A stretch of 64,000 bases of DNA from WRGT01 sp964450405 (GTDB taxonomy: Bacteria; Spirochaetota; UBA4802; UBA5550): assembly GCA_964450405.1 (NCBI GenBank), contig CAYVCQ010000002.1, forward strand, positions 310,001 to 374,000, in the 5' to 3' direction. The notes under the pieces are model-generated. The model was not told the DNA's origin. It did no database searches and saw nothing but the letters and a program-made list of their open reading frames with translations. Shown piece by piece: positions 22,867 to 32,826 of this stretch. The number at the start of each line of letters is the position of its first letter. The first letter of the stretch is position 1. A program made the translations under genes and the position numbers.

Positions 22867-25236
22867 TCAATACACAATCTTCAGCACTTCATCAAAATAA
22901 TTTACAAAATGTGCATCAAGACCCTTCTTTATATACTCAGGGAGTTCATCAAAATCTTTTTTGTTTTCGTAAGGATATATTATTGTTTTTACCTTCGCTT
23001 TTTTAGCTGCGATGGTTTTCTCTTTCACTCCACCGATTGGAAGCACTTTGCCTGTAACAGTTAATTCTCCCGTCATTGCAATATTCTTCTTAATCGGCAT
23101 ATTTTTAGCAAGAGAATAAAGTGAAGTAGCCATGGTAATGCCGGCCGATGGACCATCTTTCGGAGTTGCCCCTGCCGGGACATGAAGGTGAATAAAATGA
23201 TTATCGAAATATCCATCTTCTATGCCGTAATCCTTTGCTCTGGACTGAATAACAGTATATGCGATTTCTGATGACTCCCTCATGACATCTTTAAGCTGTC
23301 CGGTCTGTTTAAAGCCCTTTGTTTTCGAATCAATGGCTGTAGACTCGATATAGAGCGTTGTACCGCCCATACTTGTCCATGCAAGTCCAAGTACAACACC
23401 GGCAATGCTCTTATCATAAAGTGATTCATCTGTAAATCTCGGCTTCCCGAGGAACTCTTCAAGATTATCTTCTGTTACATTCACCGGATCGGTGTTACCC
23501 TCGGCAAATCTCTTTGTAACTTTTCTCATTACTTTCTTGATATTGTTTTCAAGCGATCTCACGCCGGCTTCTCTTGCATAGCCATCTATCATCTTCTTCA
23601 AAGCGCCGTTATCTATTTTCGCCATGTTCTTTTTCAGTCCATGTTCCTCAAGCTGCTTGTTTACAAGATACTTTTTAGCAATCTGCATTTTTTCCTCAAG
23701 GATATATCCCGAGAGCTTCATTATCTCCATCCTGTCGAATAACGGTGCCGGGATAGTGTCCATAGTATTTGCCGTTGCTATAAAAAGTATATTCGAGAGA
23801 TCAAATCTTACATCCATATAGTGATCGAGAAAATTATTGTTCTGTTCACTGTCCAGTACTTCAAGAAGTGCTGAAGCCGGGTCACCCTGGAAACTCGCTC
23901 CAATCTTGTCGATCTCATCGAGCATAATTACAGGATTAGCAACACCTACAGTTTTAAGACTCTGTATGATCTTGCCCGGCATTGCACCGATATATGTACG
24001 CCTGTGACCTTTTATCTCAGCCTCGTCTCTCATTCCTCCAAGTGAGAATCTGAAAAACTTTCTATTCAATGCTTCTGCTACAGATTTACCAATAGATGTT
24101 TTACCTACACCGGGAGGCCCTATAAAACAGATTATTGATCCGGCGATATTACCCTTCATCTTACCCGTGGCGATAAACTCGAGAATCCTCTCCTTGATAT
24201 CATCAAGTCCGTAATGATCTCTGTCAAGGATCGTGCGTGCCTTCCCAATATCATAGTTATCTGTTGAGTAAACTCCCCAGGGGAGAGATGTCAGCCAATC
24301 GAGGTAGTTTCTGCTTACTCCATACTCCGCGGAGTGAGGTTCGAGGAGACGCATTTTATTCATCTCCTCATCAATTTTCATTGCAGCTTCCTCGGTGAGT
24401 TTCAGTTTTTCTATTCTCTCCTGAAATTTATCTATTTCAGTGGATTTTTCATCCTTCTCAAGACCTAGTTCTTTCTTTATCTCTTTCAGCTGCTCTCTTA
24501 GAAAAAATTCCTTCTGCTGCTTGGAAATTTTTTCTTCTATCTGCTGAGTAATTTTTTTCTGCAGCTTGTTAAGTTCTATTTCTTTTTTAAGCAGTATGAG
24601 TACTTTTTTCACCCTCTGCCGTACATCGAAAGTTTCAAGGATATCCTGAATCTCGCCAGACTCGGCCTGTGTCATTGAAGCAACAAAATCCGAGAGTTTG
24701 CCTGGATCTTCGACACTGAACCTGTTCAGAAAAAGTTTAAGCTCCTCCTGGAATAGCGAGTTGGTTTTAATTAGATCTTTAACAGAACTGATTATCGCCA
24801 TGGAGTAAGCCTTCATCTCATCAGTGGGTTTAAACTCTGATTCGTAATAATTCTCAACGTGCCATCTGATTATCGGTTCATCCTGTACTACACTCTTCAG
24901 CGTAAATCTTCCGATTGCATTGAGCATTACCTGCACTGTTCTTTCGTCAACCGGAGTAATTTTAATTATTTTCACTGCCACGCCGACGTTATAAAGATCT
25001 TTTGAACGCGCCATTCCGTCGTGCTGATTTTTTATTAGCACAACTCCACCGATCTTATTCGGAGAATCTATGATTTCCTGAGCACTATCAATCATAATAT
25101 CTCCGGTGAGGATTAGCGGTATCATCATCCCGGGGAATATCGGACGCTGGGAGATTGGAATGATGGCCATTCTTTCAGGCCGGAAGTCATCTGCCAGTAT
25201 AAGCTGGCTTGCAATATCGTTAATGTCATCTGACAT
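22867..25236 (-). CDS. lon: Lon ATP-dependent protease (LonA)
   Basis: The product is a 789-aa LonA protease. An N-terminal substrate-binding domain (about 1-210) and coiled coil (210-300) are followed by the AAA+ domain with Walker A GPPGVGKT (373-380) and the C-terminal protease domain with catalytic Ser in PSAG (S697) and Lys in GGVKEK (K738). It degrades misfolded and regulatory proteins in the cytoplasm. The ATG at 25236 has a GAGGTG site. The gap to the upstream DUF4340 gene is 17 bp, so lon may be read with the ABC exporter genes. Confidence 0.97.
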   Translation of the reverse strand: MSDDINDIASQLILADDFRPERMAIIPISQRPIFPGMMIPLILTGDIMIDSAQEIIDSPNKIGGVVLIKNQHDGMARSKDLYNVGVAVKIIKITPVDERTVQVMLNAIGRFTLKSVVQDEPIIRWHVENYYESEFKPTDEMKAYSMAIISSVKDLIKTNSLFQEELKLFLNRFSVEDPGKLSDFVASMTQAESGEIQDILETFDVRQRVKKVLILLKKEIELNKLQKKITQQIEEKISKQQKEFFLREQLKEIKKELGLEKDEKSTEIDKFQERIEKLKLTEEAAMKIDEEMNKMRLLEPHSAEYGVSRNYLDWLTSLPWGVYSTDNYDIGKARTILDRDHYGLDDIKERILEFIATGKMKGNIAGSIICFIGPPGVGKTSIGKSVAEALNRKFFRFSLGGMRDEAEIKGHRRTYIGAMPGKIIQSLKTVGVANPVIMLDEIDKIGASFQGDPASALLEVLDSEQNNNFLDHYMDVRFDLSNILFIATANTMDTIPAPLFDRMEIMKLSGYILEEKMQIAKKYLVNKQLEEHGLKKNMAKIDNGALKKMIDGYAREAGVRSLENNIKKVMRKVTKRFAEGNTDPVNVTEDNLEEFLGKPRFTDESLYDKSIAGVVLGLAWTSMGGTTLYIESTAIDSKTKGFKQTGQLKDVMRESSEIAYTVIQSRAKDYGIEDGYFDNHFIHLHVPAGATPKDGPSAGITMATSLYSLAKNMPIKKNIAMTGELTVTGKVLPIGGVKEKTIAAKKAKVKTIIYPYENKKDFDELPEYIKKGLDAHFVNYFDEVLKIVY

Positions 25237-25253
25237 AGCAGCACCTCTTAAAT

Positions 25254-26189
25254 CTAATTTTTTAAAGCTAAATCATTTATGCTTTTAATAAATATTTTTT
25301 CCAACTGCCACATGCCGAGTGTAAAAACATATTTACTCTCAGTTGACGATGCGAGATTCATATCTTTATCTTTTTTGCTGTATACAACAAGTTCAGCTTT
25401 TTTATCACCATATTCAATCATAACCCTGCACAGGGGGTTTCCGGCTTTTTTAGGATCCATGTTCAATGGAAATTCCGCTGCTCTTAGCGGCGAGAATAAT
25501 CCAAGTATTGAGTTTATTGATGAATCACTAAGATTCGTTTTTTCGTATCCCCTGCATTTCCATTTCGATACAGACTTTTTATTTTCATTACTCTTATCAG
25601 TTTCATTGTTTAATGGAACTGAATAAAAGTCAAAGTTTTTTCCTCCGTAATTTATAATGAACGATTTTACTTCGGAATTTTTCACATTAAATATTACTTT
25701 ATTTCTCAAATCTGCAGCAGGAATTGTGAAGTCACTCTGCATTATTCCCGAGGCAAGATATATTTCTTTTCTATCATCCACTTTAATATAGCTGTGATTA
25801 TTCGTTGAACCGGCCTTGCCAATGATAATTTTCCTCAGCACTTTACCCTTCCCTTTTACAGTGACAGAAATCCCCTTTTCTTCAGTAAGATCATACTTAT
25901 TATAGTAACCATTTTCCGAGACTAAATCAAGTAATTTAAAATCTCTTACCTTGCGCTCCATACTTTCAATAAGATCCGCATCACCTGGATAAGCCTCGTC
26001 GTTGATAAACCAGCTGTTTTCCCTTTTCAGCAATTTTAAAAAAACAGTATTGTTCTTAATAATTATTTCATCTGCAGGTTCATACCACCCTTCAAGAACA
26101 GGCAGAGAGCTGCAGCTCCATTTTTTTATCACAAGCACTGTTAAAAGAAAAAGAATAACTCCGATAGTTATTGCAGATCTTTTTTTCAT
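25254..26189 (-). CDS. DUF4340 membrane-anchored protein, partner of a GldG-type transporter
   Basis: The product is a 311-aa protein with an N-terminal membrane anchor (ITIGVILFLLTVLVI) and an extracytoplasmic beta-rich domain. The DUF4340 pattern is visible: WFINDEAYPGDADLIESM, then repeated LRKIIIGKAGS-type beta-strands and a C-terminal VFTLGMWQLEKIF. DUF4340 proteins are regularly encoded after GldG-like proteins; their role is unknown. The start overlaps the stop of the GldG-like gene (ATGA, 4 bp), so translation is coupled. Confidence 0.8.
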   Translation of the reverse strand: MKKRSAITIGVILFLLTVLVIKKWSCSSLPVLEGWYEPADEIIIKNNTVFLKLLKRENSWFINDEAYPGDADLIESMERKVRDFKLLDLVSENGYYNKYDLTEEKGISVTVKGKGKVLRKIIIGKAGSTNNHSYIKVDDRKEIYLASGIMQSDFTIPAADLRNKVIFNVKNSEVKSFIINYGGKNFDFYSVPLNNETDKSNENKKSVSKWKCRGYEKTNLSDSSINSILGLFSPLRAAEFPLNMDPKKAGNPLCRVMIEYGDKKAELVVYSKKDKDMNLASSTESKYVFTLGMWQLEKIFIKSINDLALKN

Positions 26190-28333
26190 TTTCTGTCACT
26201 CCCGGAAAATTGAATTTCTATAAGTTTTTTTCGGGCAATTCTTCTTCGCCAGACAATAAGTCCTGTGATAATAACAAAAAACGGAACAAGTCCCACATTA
26301 ATAATCTTCAATAAAAAGCGTGTCTGATCGCCTGTTTTTATCAGAGGGTTAAAGTCGAGACTTTTACTCTTCATTTCCGGTACATAACCGTTGCCGGCAA
26401 GATAATCAATCATTGAATGGAGCAGTATATCATTGGAATAAACCTCTGCGGCATTTCCTCCCGAGAGCACCCTTCTTGATGAATTAAGAAATCCAGATGA
26501 TGTCAACTCTGAAGTCCCGACAACAATAAGTTCTGACCTCCCCGATGAAATTGTAGAATCGAGTTTGTGAATTGTACTGAGAAGGTTTTTTTTATCAGCA
26601 GATAATATTTCTTTCGGAATATCTCTCCCCTTGAAAAAACTTTCGAATTTCCCAGACGCAAGAGCCGCTACCGGATAACTTTTCATCTCAATACCCGATG
26701 GAGGAGACATGAAGAAAGGACTGAAATTCATCTTCCCCTCCATGAGCCAGCTCTGCGGTGATGTTGAAACAAGCACAGACAATGCAGTGCCCCGATCCTT
26801 AGCCTTTTCATCTAATTCGAGAGACGATGCTTTTACAAAAAGAACACTGTTTATATATCTGGTAATAACACTCTCTCTGCTTAATCCTCTTTTTCCTATA
26901 AGAGGTACTAGAGGATAATCATTGAGCATCTGTCCCATATTTACCTTTGTACAATTCTTATCAAGAACTACATTTTTATTAACCTTGATTCCATAGTGAG
27001 CGATCATCTCTTCAAGACCGGAAATGACTGGAATAATAAGAGGCTGATTACTCATAATTCCCGGCTGATCGTCGGTATTCATCTCCATAAAAGAATTAAC
27101 AAAAAGTAGAACCGACTTCCCCTCCATGAGAAACTGGTCTATCTTATACTTCTCCGTATTACTGAACGTATCGATGGGACCATTTATAATTATCACTTTT
27201 ACATCTTCCGGTATAGCCTCGGACTTAAGATTTATCTCCGCCAGGTTGTAAATATCAGAGAGTATCTCCGCGAAGAGACCGGCACCCTCTGGTGTCTTTT
27301 TATCGGCAATATCCGGTATTCCGTGCCCCCTGACATAACCTATCTTAGGGCTGCTGCTTAGAAGATCTCCCACACCATTGTTTATTGTATCTTCAAGATT
27401 CTGTAGTCCTGTAATAACGTTTATCCCCATTACCGTGGGAGCCACATCGAGATTTATTTTGGCAAATCTTCCGTTCCCCTCAAGTACAAGGCCGAAGAAT
27501 CCTTCTCCCGCGGTCAGCGCTTTACCGGATCTTGATTTCATGGCGCCCCATTTAAGTTTTGAAACTCCATAAAGCCTGTCGAGATCCTTCCCGCCGCTCT
27601 TTGATGGTTCTACAATCTGAAACTGAATCTTGTCGTAATTTCGTGAATTGCTTTTTGCTACGGCATTTTTCAGATAATCTTCCAGCTTCTGGATTCCATC
27701 GATGGGAAGATCCTTTACACGCTCATCAAGGTATAGTGTCAGCACCACAGGCTTCTCAAGTTTAAGAAGCCTGTCTATCTTCCCGGTCATCTTCTCGATT
27801 CGCGAAGTGATCTCATACTCCAGTCCAACCGGCGAGGTTAAACCCTCAATTTTTTCAATAAGATCTGCATGCTGAATAACAACTCCCATATATACACTTC
27901 GCAGCTTGACCTGATCGTTTTCAAATTCCCGGGTCTGCACAGTGGTGATACCGTAATCTTTAGCCTGCGCTTCCAGTTTGTCTTCATCAATTATTTCATA
28001 GGAGAAATTTCTATTTCCATAATAACTGTACTCCTCCAGAATATCTTTCAGATATCTAAACACCGCTGCGTGCTCTGCCGGAAGATCTTTTGAAAAGAAA
28101 ACTTTTATCTTAAGCTTTTCATTCAGCCCGGACACGGTTTCTCTGCTGCGTTCCGAAAGAGAATATGTATTATTAGATGTAAGGTCTATCCTCATACTGA
28201 ACGCAGCTGCAGTGAGGTTTATAACAATTATAAGAATGACATTAAGGATTAGCTGAAAGTTTCTGCTCTTCATATTCATAAAGTTAATTGAACTCATTAA
28301 ATATGTTTTTATTGCTGAGAATTTTTCTTTCAT
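26186..28333 (-). CDS. GldG-like ABC transporter auxiliary protein
   Basis: The product is a 715-aa protein with one N-terminal transmembrane helix (about 28-46), a large extracytoplasmic domain and a second helix near the C-terminus (about 682-702). The segment SMRIDLTSNNTYSLSERSRETVSGL followed by KIKVFFSKDLP is typical of the GldG/ABC auxiliary domain (PF09822 type), which resembles an inactive periplasmic binding fold. It acts with the permease and ATPase encoded upstream. In Bacteroidetes the relatives support gliding, but outside that group the role is unknown. The ATG at 28333 has a GGAGG site. Confidence 0.82.
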   Translation of the reverse strand: MKEKFSAIKTYLMSSINFMNMKSRNFQLILNVILIIVINLTAAAFSMRIDLTSNNTYSLSERSRETVSGLNEKLKIKVFFSKDLPAEHAAVFRYLKDILEEYSYYGNRNFSYEIIDEDKLEAQAKDYGITTVQTREFENDQVKLRSVYMGVVIQHADLIEKIEGLTSPVGLEYEITSRIEKMTGKIDRLLKLEKPVVLTLYLDERVKDLPIDGIQKLEDYLKNAVAKSNSRNYDKIQFQIVEPSKSGGKDLDRLYGVSKLKWGAMKSRSGKALTAGEGFFGLVLEGNGRFAKINLDVAPTVMGINVITGLQNLEDTINNGVGDLLSSSPKIGYVRGHGIPDIADKKTPEGAGLFAEILSDIYNLAEINLKSEAIPEDVKVIIINGPIDTFSNTEKYKIDQFLMEGKSVLLFVNSFMEMNTDDQPGIMSNQPLIIPVISGLEEMIAHYGIKVNKNVVLDKNCTKVNMGQMLNDYPLVPLIGKRGLSRESVITRYINSVLFVKASSLELDEKAKDRGTALSVLVSTSPQSWLMEGKMNFSPFFMSPPSGIEMKSYPVAALASGKFESFFKGRDIPKEILSADKKNLLSTIHKLDSTISSGRSELIVVGTSELTSSGFLNSSRRVLSGGNAAEVYSNDILLHSMIDYLAGNGYVPEMKSKSLDFNPLIKTGDQTRFLLKIINVGLVPFFVIITGLIVWRRRIARKKLIEIQFSGSDRK

Positions 28334-28337
28334 AACT

Positions 28338-29054
28338 CTACCTCCTCTCCTCTATCACTTTAATTGTAAACATAAGTGATAGAATACATATTGAGATGAA
28401 ATAGATAACGTCTCTGGAATCAATAAGGCCCTTTGCAATATTCTGAAAGTGAAAATCTGTACCGAAGTACGATAGAAACGCGAGTTTCGAAGGGAGAAAA
28501 ACAACTGCCTTATCGATGAGCCAGAGTGAAAAACAGCCCGTCCATGCAGATATAAAGGAGATAATCTGATTCCTCGTGAATGACGAAGCAAGAAGTCCAA
28601 TCGATGTATACGCAGCAGAAAGAAGTATTACTCCGATGTATCCTCCAAAAATCGGTCCGAAGTCCGGAGATCCCAGCAGAACCAGCGTAACAAGATATAT
28701 TAATGTCGGAGAAACCATCACAACTGAGAAAATTGTTCCGGCAAAAAACTTCCCAAGAACTATATCCCGTGTAGAGACAGGAAGAGTCATTAAAATTTCA
28801 AATGACCCGCTATGTCTCTCTTCAGCAAGAAGCTTCATTGTTACAGCCGGTATAACAAAACAGAGCATCAGCGGCATGAACTCGAAGAGAGTCCTCATCT
28901 CCGCCTGGTTGAATCTGAATACATTAAATATGTGAAAGAAGAATACCCCTGTAAATCCGGTAAAAACTGTTATTACTATATATGCGATTGGACTATTAAA
29001 GTAGCCCTTCAACTCTTTTTTCATTACTGCCGAGAGTTCATTGTACCGTTCCAT
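28338..29054 (-). CDS. ABC-2 permease of GldF type
   Basis: The product is a 238-aa membrane protein with six predicted helices and the ABC-2 permease motif LLAEERHSGSFEILMTLPVSTRDIVLGKF, here split between residues about 77 and 105. It forms the membrane channel for the ATPase and the GldG-like protein. The ATG at 29054 is preferred to the TTG at 29060 two codons upstream. The ATPase gene ends at 29038, so the two overlap by 17 bp. Confidence 0.86.
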   Translation of the reverse strand: MERYNELSAVMKKELKGYFNSPIAYIVITVFTGFTGVFFFHIFNVFRFNQAEMRTLFEFMPLMLCFVIPAVTMKLLAEERHSGSFEILMTLPVSTRDIVLGKFFAGTIFSVVMVSPTLIYLVTLVLLGSPDFGPIFGGYIGVILLSAAYTSIGLLASSFTRNQIISFISAWTGCFSLWLIDKAVVFLPSKLAFLSYFGTDFHFQNIAKGLIDSRDVIYFISICILSLMFTIKVIEERR

Positions 29055-29979
29055 GCGCAACCCCCATTGTAACTTCTCTGAATATATTCTCCAGACTCAT
29101 CTGTTCCTGCTTCATTTCATACAGCACCCAGTTCCGGCCGCTGATGATTCTGAATATTTCAGGCCGTACCTCGGCGTTTCCTGAAACAGAAATCACTGCT
29201 GCGGTAAAATCAGGATCATCTGTAATTTCAACACTTTTTACTCCGGCAATTTCTGTTATTGCGGATTTCAAAGTCTCAAAATCTGTTCCCATAATCCGGA
29301 TGATGAGTTTTTTATCACTATGCGCCGAAGATTGAAGAAGTTCTGTTCTGTCATCTGCTACAATTCGTCCCCTGTTTATAATAATTACTCTGTCGCATGT
29401 AGCCTCAACCTCTGAGAGTATATGTGTTGAAAGAATTACTGTTTTCTTTTTTCCAAGTTCTTTAATCAGATTTCTGATCTCTACTATCTCGATTGGATCG
29501 AGTCCCGATGTGGGTTCATCTAGTATTAAAATCTGCGGATCATGTATCATCGCATGGGCAAGTCCAACTCTCTGCCTGTATCCTTTTGAAAGTTCATTTA
29601 TATTTTTGTGCATAACTTCCCTGATTCTGCAGATTTCGGCGACTTCACTGACACGTTCCACTCCGGGGATTCCTCTCACCTCGGCAATATACAGAAGATA
29701 ATCGAACACCAGCATGTCTCCATAAAGCGGAGCAGACTCCGGGAGATATCCTATCATCTTTTTAATCTTCAGCGGATCATCAGCAGCGTTTATTCCGTCA
29801 ACAATTATCGAACCATTATCTGCACCGAGGAAGCAGCTCAGCATTCGGAGAGTAGTAGTCTTCCCCGCTCCATTGGGACCCAGCAGACCTGTTATCTCTC
29901 CATCTCTGACGGTAAAAGAAATATCATCTACGGCTTTAAAATCCCCGTAGGATTTCGTAAGTCCTGTAACACTAATCAT
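29038..29979 (-). CDS. ABC transporter ATP-binding protein of GldA type
   Basis: The product is a 313-aa ABC ATPase. Walker A GPNGAGKTT, the signature LSKGYRQRVGLAHAM, Walker B ILILDEPTSGLDP and the H-loop STHILSE are all present. A C-terminal extension (about 220-313) is typical of ABC-2 exporters such as GldA/NatA. The ATG at 29979 has AGGAGG ten bases upstream; an upstream in-frame extension lacks family similarity. It is the first gene of an exporter operon followed by permease, GldG-like and DUF4340 genes and then lon. Confidence 0.9.
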   Translation of the reverse strand: MISVTGLTKSYGDFKAVDDISFTVRDGEITGLLGPNGAGKTTTLRMLSCFLGADNGSIIVDGINAADDPLKIKKMIGYLPESAPLYGDMLVFDYLLYIAEVRGIPGVERVSEVAEICRIREVMHKNINELSKGYRQRVGLAHAMIHDPQILILDEPTSGLDPIEIVEIRNLIKELGKKKTVILSTHILSEVEATCDRVIIINRGRIVADDRTELLQSSAHSDKKLIIRIMGTDFETLKSAITEIAGVKSVEITDDPDFTAAVISVSGNAEVRPEIFRIISGRNWVLYEMKQEQMSLENIFREVTMGVAHGTVQ

Positions 29980-30171
29980 GGAATGAGAACCTCCTATTCC
30001 GATGAACATTTTTCTGATTACTATTTTTAAAACAGAATGCAACCCTTATCTGCACATTGAATTCTTAACTGGATAAATACAATTAATTTTCAAGCTATTT
30101 CGTTATTTTTTGTCTATTTTTTGTTACATAAAATGATCTAATTTATAATTTTGCGAGCTTTTAGTATTAAT

Positions 30172-30205
30172 AAAAAAAGGTGCCCTTCGCAGGACACCTT
30201 TTTCA
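30172..30205. terminator. Intrinsic terminator after the hydrogenase operon
   Basis: A7-GGTGCCC, a short TTCGCA loop, then GGACACC-T5 forms a stem with one bulged base. It lies about 20 bp past the stop codon of the large-subunit gene on the minus strand; the A tract on the other side also allows termination of plus-strand transcripts. Confidence 0.8.
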
Positions 30206-30226
30206 TTTACAAAACAATTTGTATTT

Positions 30227-31792
30227 TTAGCAGACTCTGAATTTAGTTATCTCTTTATCACCTTCTACAACATGAATAGCACATGAGAGACACGGGTCAA
30301 ATGATCTTACAACCCTTGCAGCTTCAATAGGATTTGCATTATCAGCAATAGGTGTTCCTATTAGAGCCTGTTCAACCGGGCCTCTTCCGCCCTTATCATC
30401 TTTAGGTGAACAGAACCATGTTGTAGGAACAACTGCCTGATAATTCTGAATTTTTCTGTCCTTGATTACTATCCAGTGACCAAGACCTCCACGTGCAGCC
30501 TCGATCAGACCTTCACCTTCCCCTGAATCAGGAATAGTGTATGGGTTTCTCGGATTTGCGCCCGGCTCAAGATCCTCAAGCCAGTTTAACATCTCTCCGC
30601 CGATAATCTTGGACTCAATCGCTCTTGAAGCATGTCTTCCAAGAACTGAAAAAGCAGCTGGAACTTCGGAATTAAAAATTTTAAGAACTCCATCAAGCTC
30701 CTTCTTAACCTGCTTATTGCCTGATTGATAAGCAACCACCATCCTGGCAAGAGCGCCCACTTCCATAGGTCTGTCATCATATCTTGGTGCTTTAACCCAT
30801 GAGTATGCGCCGCCCTTATTCGGATCAGCTATAGTTTCACCCTTCAATGGATGAAGATTTGAACCTGATTTATATCTGGCATACTTAACCTGCTCGCGAA
30901 TCTTAGAAGTATCAAGCTTCTCGAGTTTTCCGTCAAATATTCCCTGCTCTAAAAGGAAACTGCTGCGGTCTTCATTTTTATCATAAACTCCGTAAGACAT
31001 AAATCTGTCATATTTACCTAGCTTAAAATAATCAGGAAATGCCTTAGCAACTGCAACTACATGAGGAGTATATGTTTCAGTTACAAATTCATTAACTTCT
31101 TTAAGAAATTTTTTGAATGCTTTTATATTACTTCTGGTTGGTATAGTTGTAACTCCGCCGGGAACAAGAGCGATAGGATGAGGTGCTCTTCCTCCGAACA
31201 TTGCCACCATCTGATGAGCCTTCTGTCTGATATCAAGAGCTTTCACATATCCGGCTATTGCATCAAGATTTGTTGCAGTATCCTTAATGTAAAAATCTTT
31301 CCCTTCATATCTTGGAAGGAATGGTCCGCCGGCAGTGATTTCGTCTTTTCTGCCTTTCTTAACTGCCAGTTCATTTTTAACCCAATCTCTGATTCTCACC
31401 ATTCCGTCATCTGAACCCTTATACTGAAGAATTGCTGTGATATCAACAAAGTCAAGTGCAGCAAGATGATAGAAATGAAGAATATGCGACTGGAGGGTAT
31501 TTGCCCCTAAAATCAAATTCCTTAAAATACGGCCGTTTTTGGTCGGTTTAATATTAAATGCATCATCAAGAGCTCTGCTTGAAGCTTCTCCGTGAGAGAC
31601 CGGACAAACTCCGCATATTCTCATTACGATCTGATTTGCATCAACGGGATTTCTCCCCTGAAGAATAGTTTCATAACCTCTAAACATATCTCCACGGCAT
31701 TTGGCATCAACAACCTTACCGTTCTGTACATCCATCTCTATTGAAAGATGACCCTCTATCCTTGTCAAAGGATCAATTAATACCTTAGCCAT
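30227..31792 (-). CDS. [NiFe] hydrogenase large subunit
   Basis: The product is a 521-aa catalytic subunit. Nickel ligands are in RICGVCPVSH (C60, C63) and in the C-terminal DPCLSCAIH (C501, C504). EAARGGLGHW is the conserved active-site loop. The 14 residues after H507 form the C-terminal peptide normally removed by the maturation protease, which is encoded in the same operon. The subunit oxidises or produces H2 at the NiFe(CN)2CO centre. It overlaps the small-subunit gene by 8 bp. Sequence and Tat export of its partner point to a group 1, periplasmic, membrane-associated uptake type; subgroup not determined. Confidence 0.96.
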   Translation of the reverse strand: MAKVLIDPLTRIEGHLSIEMDVQNGKVVDAKCRGDMFRGYETILQGRNPVDANQIVMRICGVCPVSHGEASSRALDDAFNIKPTKNGRILRNLILGANTLQSHILHFYHLAALDFVDITAILQYKGSDDGMVRIRDWVKNELAVKKGRKDEITAGGPFLPRYEGKDFYIKDTATNLDAIAGYVKALDIRQKAHQMVAMFGGRAPHPIALVPGGVTTIPTRSNIKAFKKFLKEVNEFVTETYTPHVVAVAKAFPDYFKLGKYDRFMSYGVYDKNEDRSSFLLEQGIFDGKLEKLDTSKIREQVKYARYKSGSNLHPLKGETIADPNKGGAYSWVKAPRYDDRPMEVGALARMVVAYQSGNKQVKKELDGVLKIFNSEVPAAFSVLGRHASRAIESKIIGGEMLNWLEDLEPGANPRNPYTIPDSGEGEGLIEAARGGLGHWIVIKDRKIQNYQAVVPTTWFCSPKDDKGGRGPVEQALIGTPIADNANPIEAARVVRSFDPCLSCAIHVVEGDKEITKFRVC

Positions 31793-32783
31793 TGATTACA
31801 CCTCCCTTCACAGCTTTGCTCACTATACTGGCAACATTTGTCTTTGCATCATTGTTATCAGAATGCAGATTTTTATAAATTCCTCTTGTACCATAATCCG
31901 GGAAAACTTTTTCAGTACATCCTATGCAGCCTGAACCGCATTCAGTACAGGAATTTGCACCGTTATTCCATTTTCTCTCAGGAATATCACATCCTGAATC
32001 CATTCCAAGACATCCGAGATTATAAAGACATCCGTCTCCATCGCCCCACTCTTTGGCGAAGATTCCACGTTTATAAGAGTACAATCTTTCACACTGCTCA
32101 TGAACAGTTTTGCCATAATACATCTTAGGTCTGTTATATTCATCAAGCTCCGGCATACCTTTAAGAAGCACATGAAGAAGTGTTCCAACCATCCAATCAG
32201 GATGAGGAGGGCATCCAGGTATATTTAATACAACTTTGTCTTTCAATATTTCCTGCAGAGATACAGCACCGGTCTGGTTTTCACCGAACACCGGACTTTT
32301 TCCTGCAGGAATTCCGCCATATGATGAACAGGTCCCGACAGCAACAACTGCCAATGCATTTTTGCCGAGTTTTTCAATCCATTCTCTGGAGCTGATGGTT
32401 CGTCCATCCATCTCTCCCTCTGTGCTGTAAAGAGCATGTTTTGTAGGTATTGAACCTTCAACTATAAGAACAAAATCCTTTCTCTCTTTCTTCACGGCTT
32501 CTTCAAGAACCTTAGTTGCAGATGACCCGGTTCCACCCATTATTACTCCCTGAAAATTAACACTGATATGTTCTGTTATTACAGATACTATATCAGGATT
32601 AAGTTTATTTAGAAGAGATACAGAACATCCTGAACATGACTGCGCTTCCAACCATATAACATTTGTTCTAGCACTTGCTTTTTCTAAAGCTTTCTTACAC
32701 CCCTGAATCATGACTCCCGGAAAAGCAAGGGCAGCAGTAGTTCCGCCCATAATTTTCAGGAATTCCCGTCTATTCAATGCCAT
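31785..32783 (-). CDS. [NiFe] hydrogenase small subunit, Tat-exported
   Basis: The product is a 332-aa iron-sulfur subunit. It begins MALNRREFLKIMGG, a twin-arginine signal that exports the folded dimer. Proximal cluster ligands lie in SCSGCS, GTCSSYGG and PGCPPHPDW. The distal cluster is indicated by VHEQC and the cysteines that follow. The medial cluster region reads SCTECGSGCIGC: it has one more cysteine than usual and glycine in the place often held by proline. The ATG at 32783 has GGAGG just upstream; a TTG and an ATG further upstream extend the frame only a few codons. Confidence 0.95.
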   Translation of the reverse strand: MALNRREFLKIMGGTTAALAFPGVMIQGCKKALEKASARTNVIWLEAQSCSGCSVSLLNKLNPDIVSVITEHISVNFQGVIMGGTGSSATKVLEEAVKKERKDFVLIVEGSIPTKHALYSTEGEMDGRTISSREWIEKLGKNALAVVAVGTCSSYGGIPAGKSPVFGENQTGAVSLQEILKDKVVLNIPGCPPHPDWMVGTLLHVLLKGMPELDEYNRPKMYYGKTVHEQCERLYSYKRGIFAKEWGDGDGCLYNLGCLGMDSGCDIPERKWNNGANSCTECGSGCIGCTEKVFPDYGTRGIYKNLHSDNNDAKTNVASIVSKAVKGGVING

Positions 32784-32826
32784 AAAATCCTCCATCAAAT
32801 TATTTCTCTTGTTACGATAATTACAT

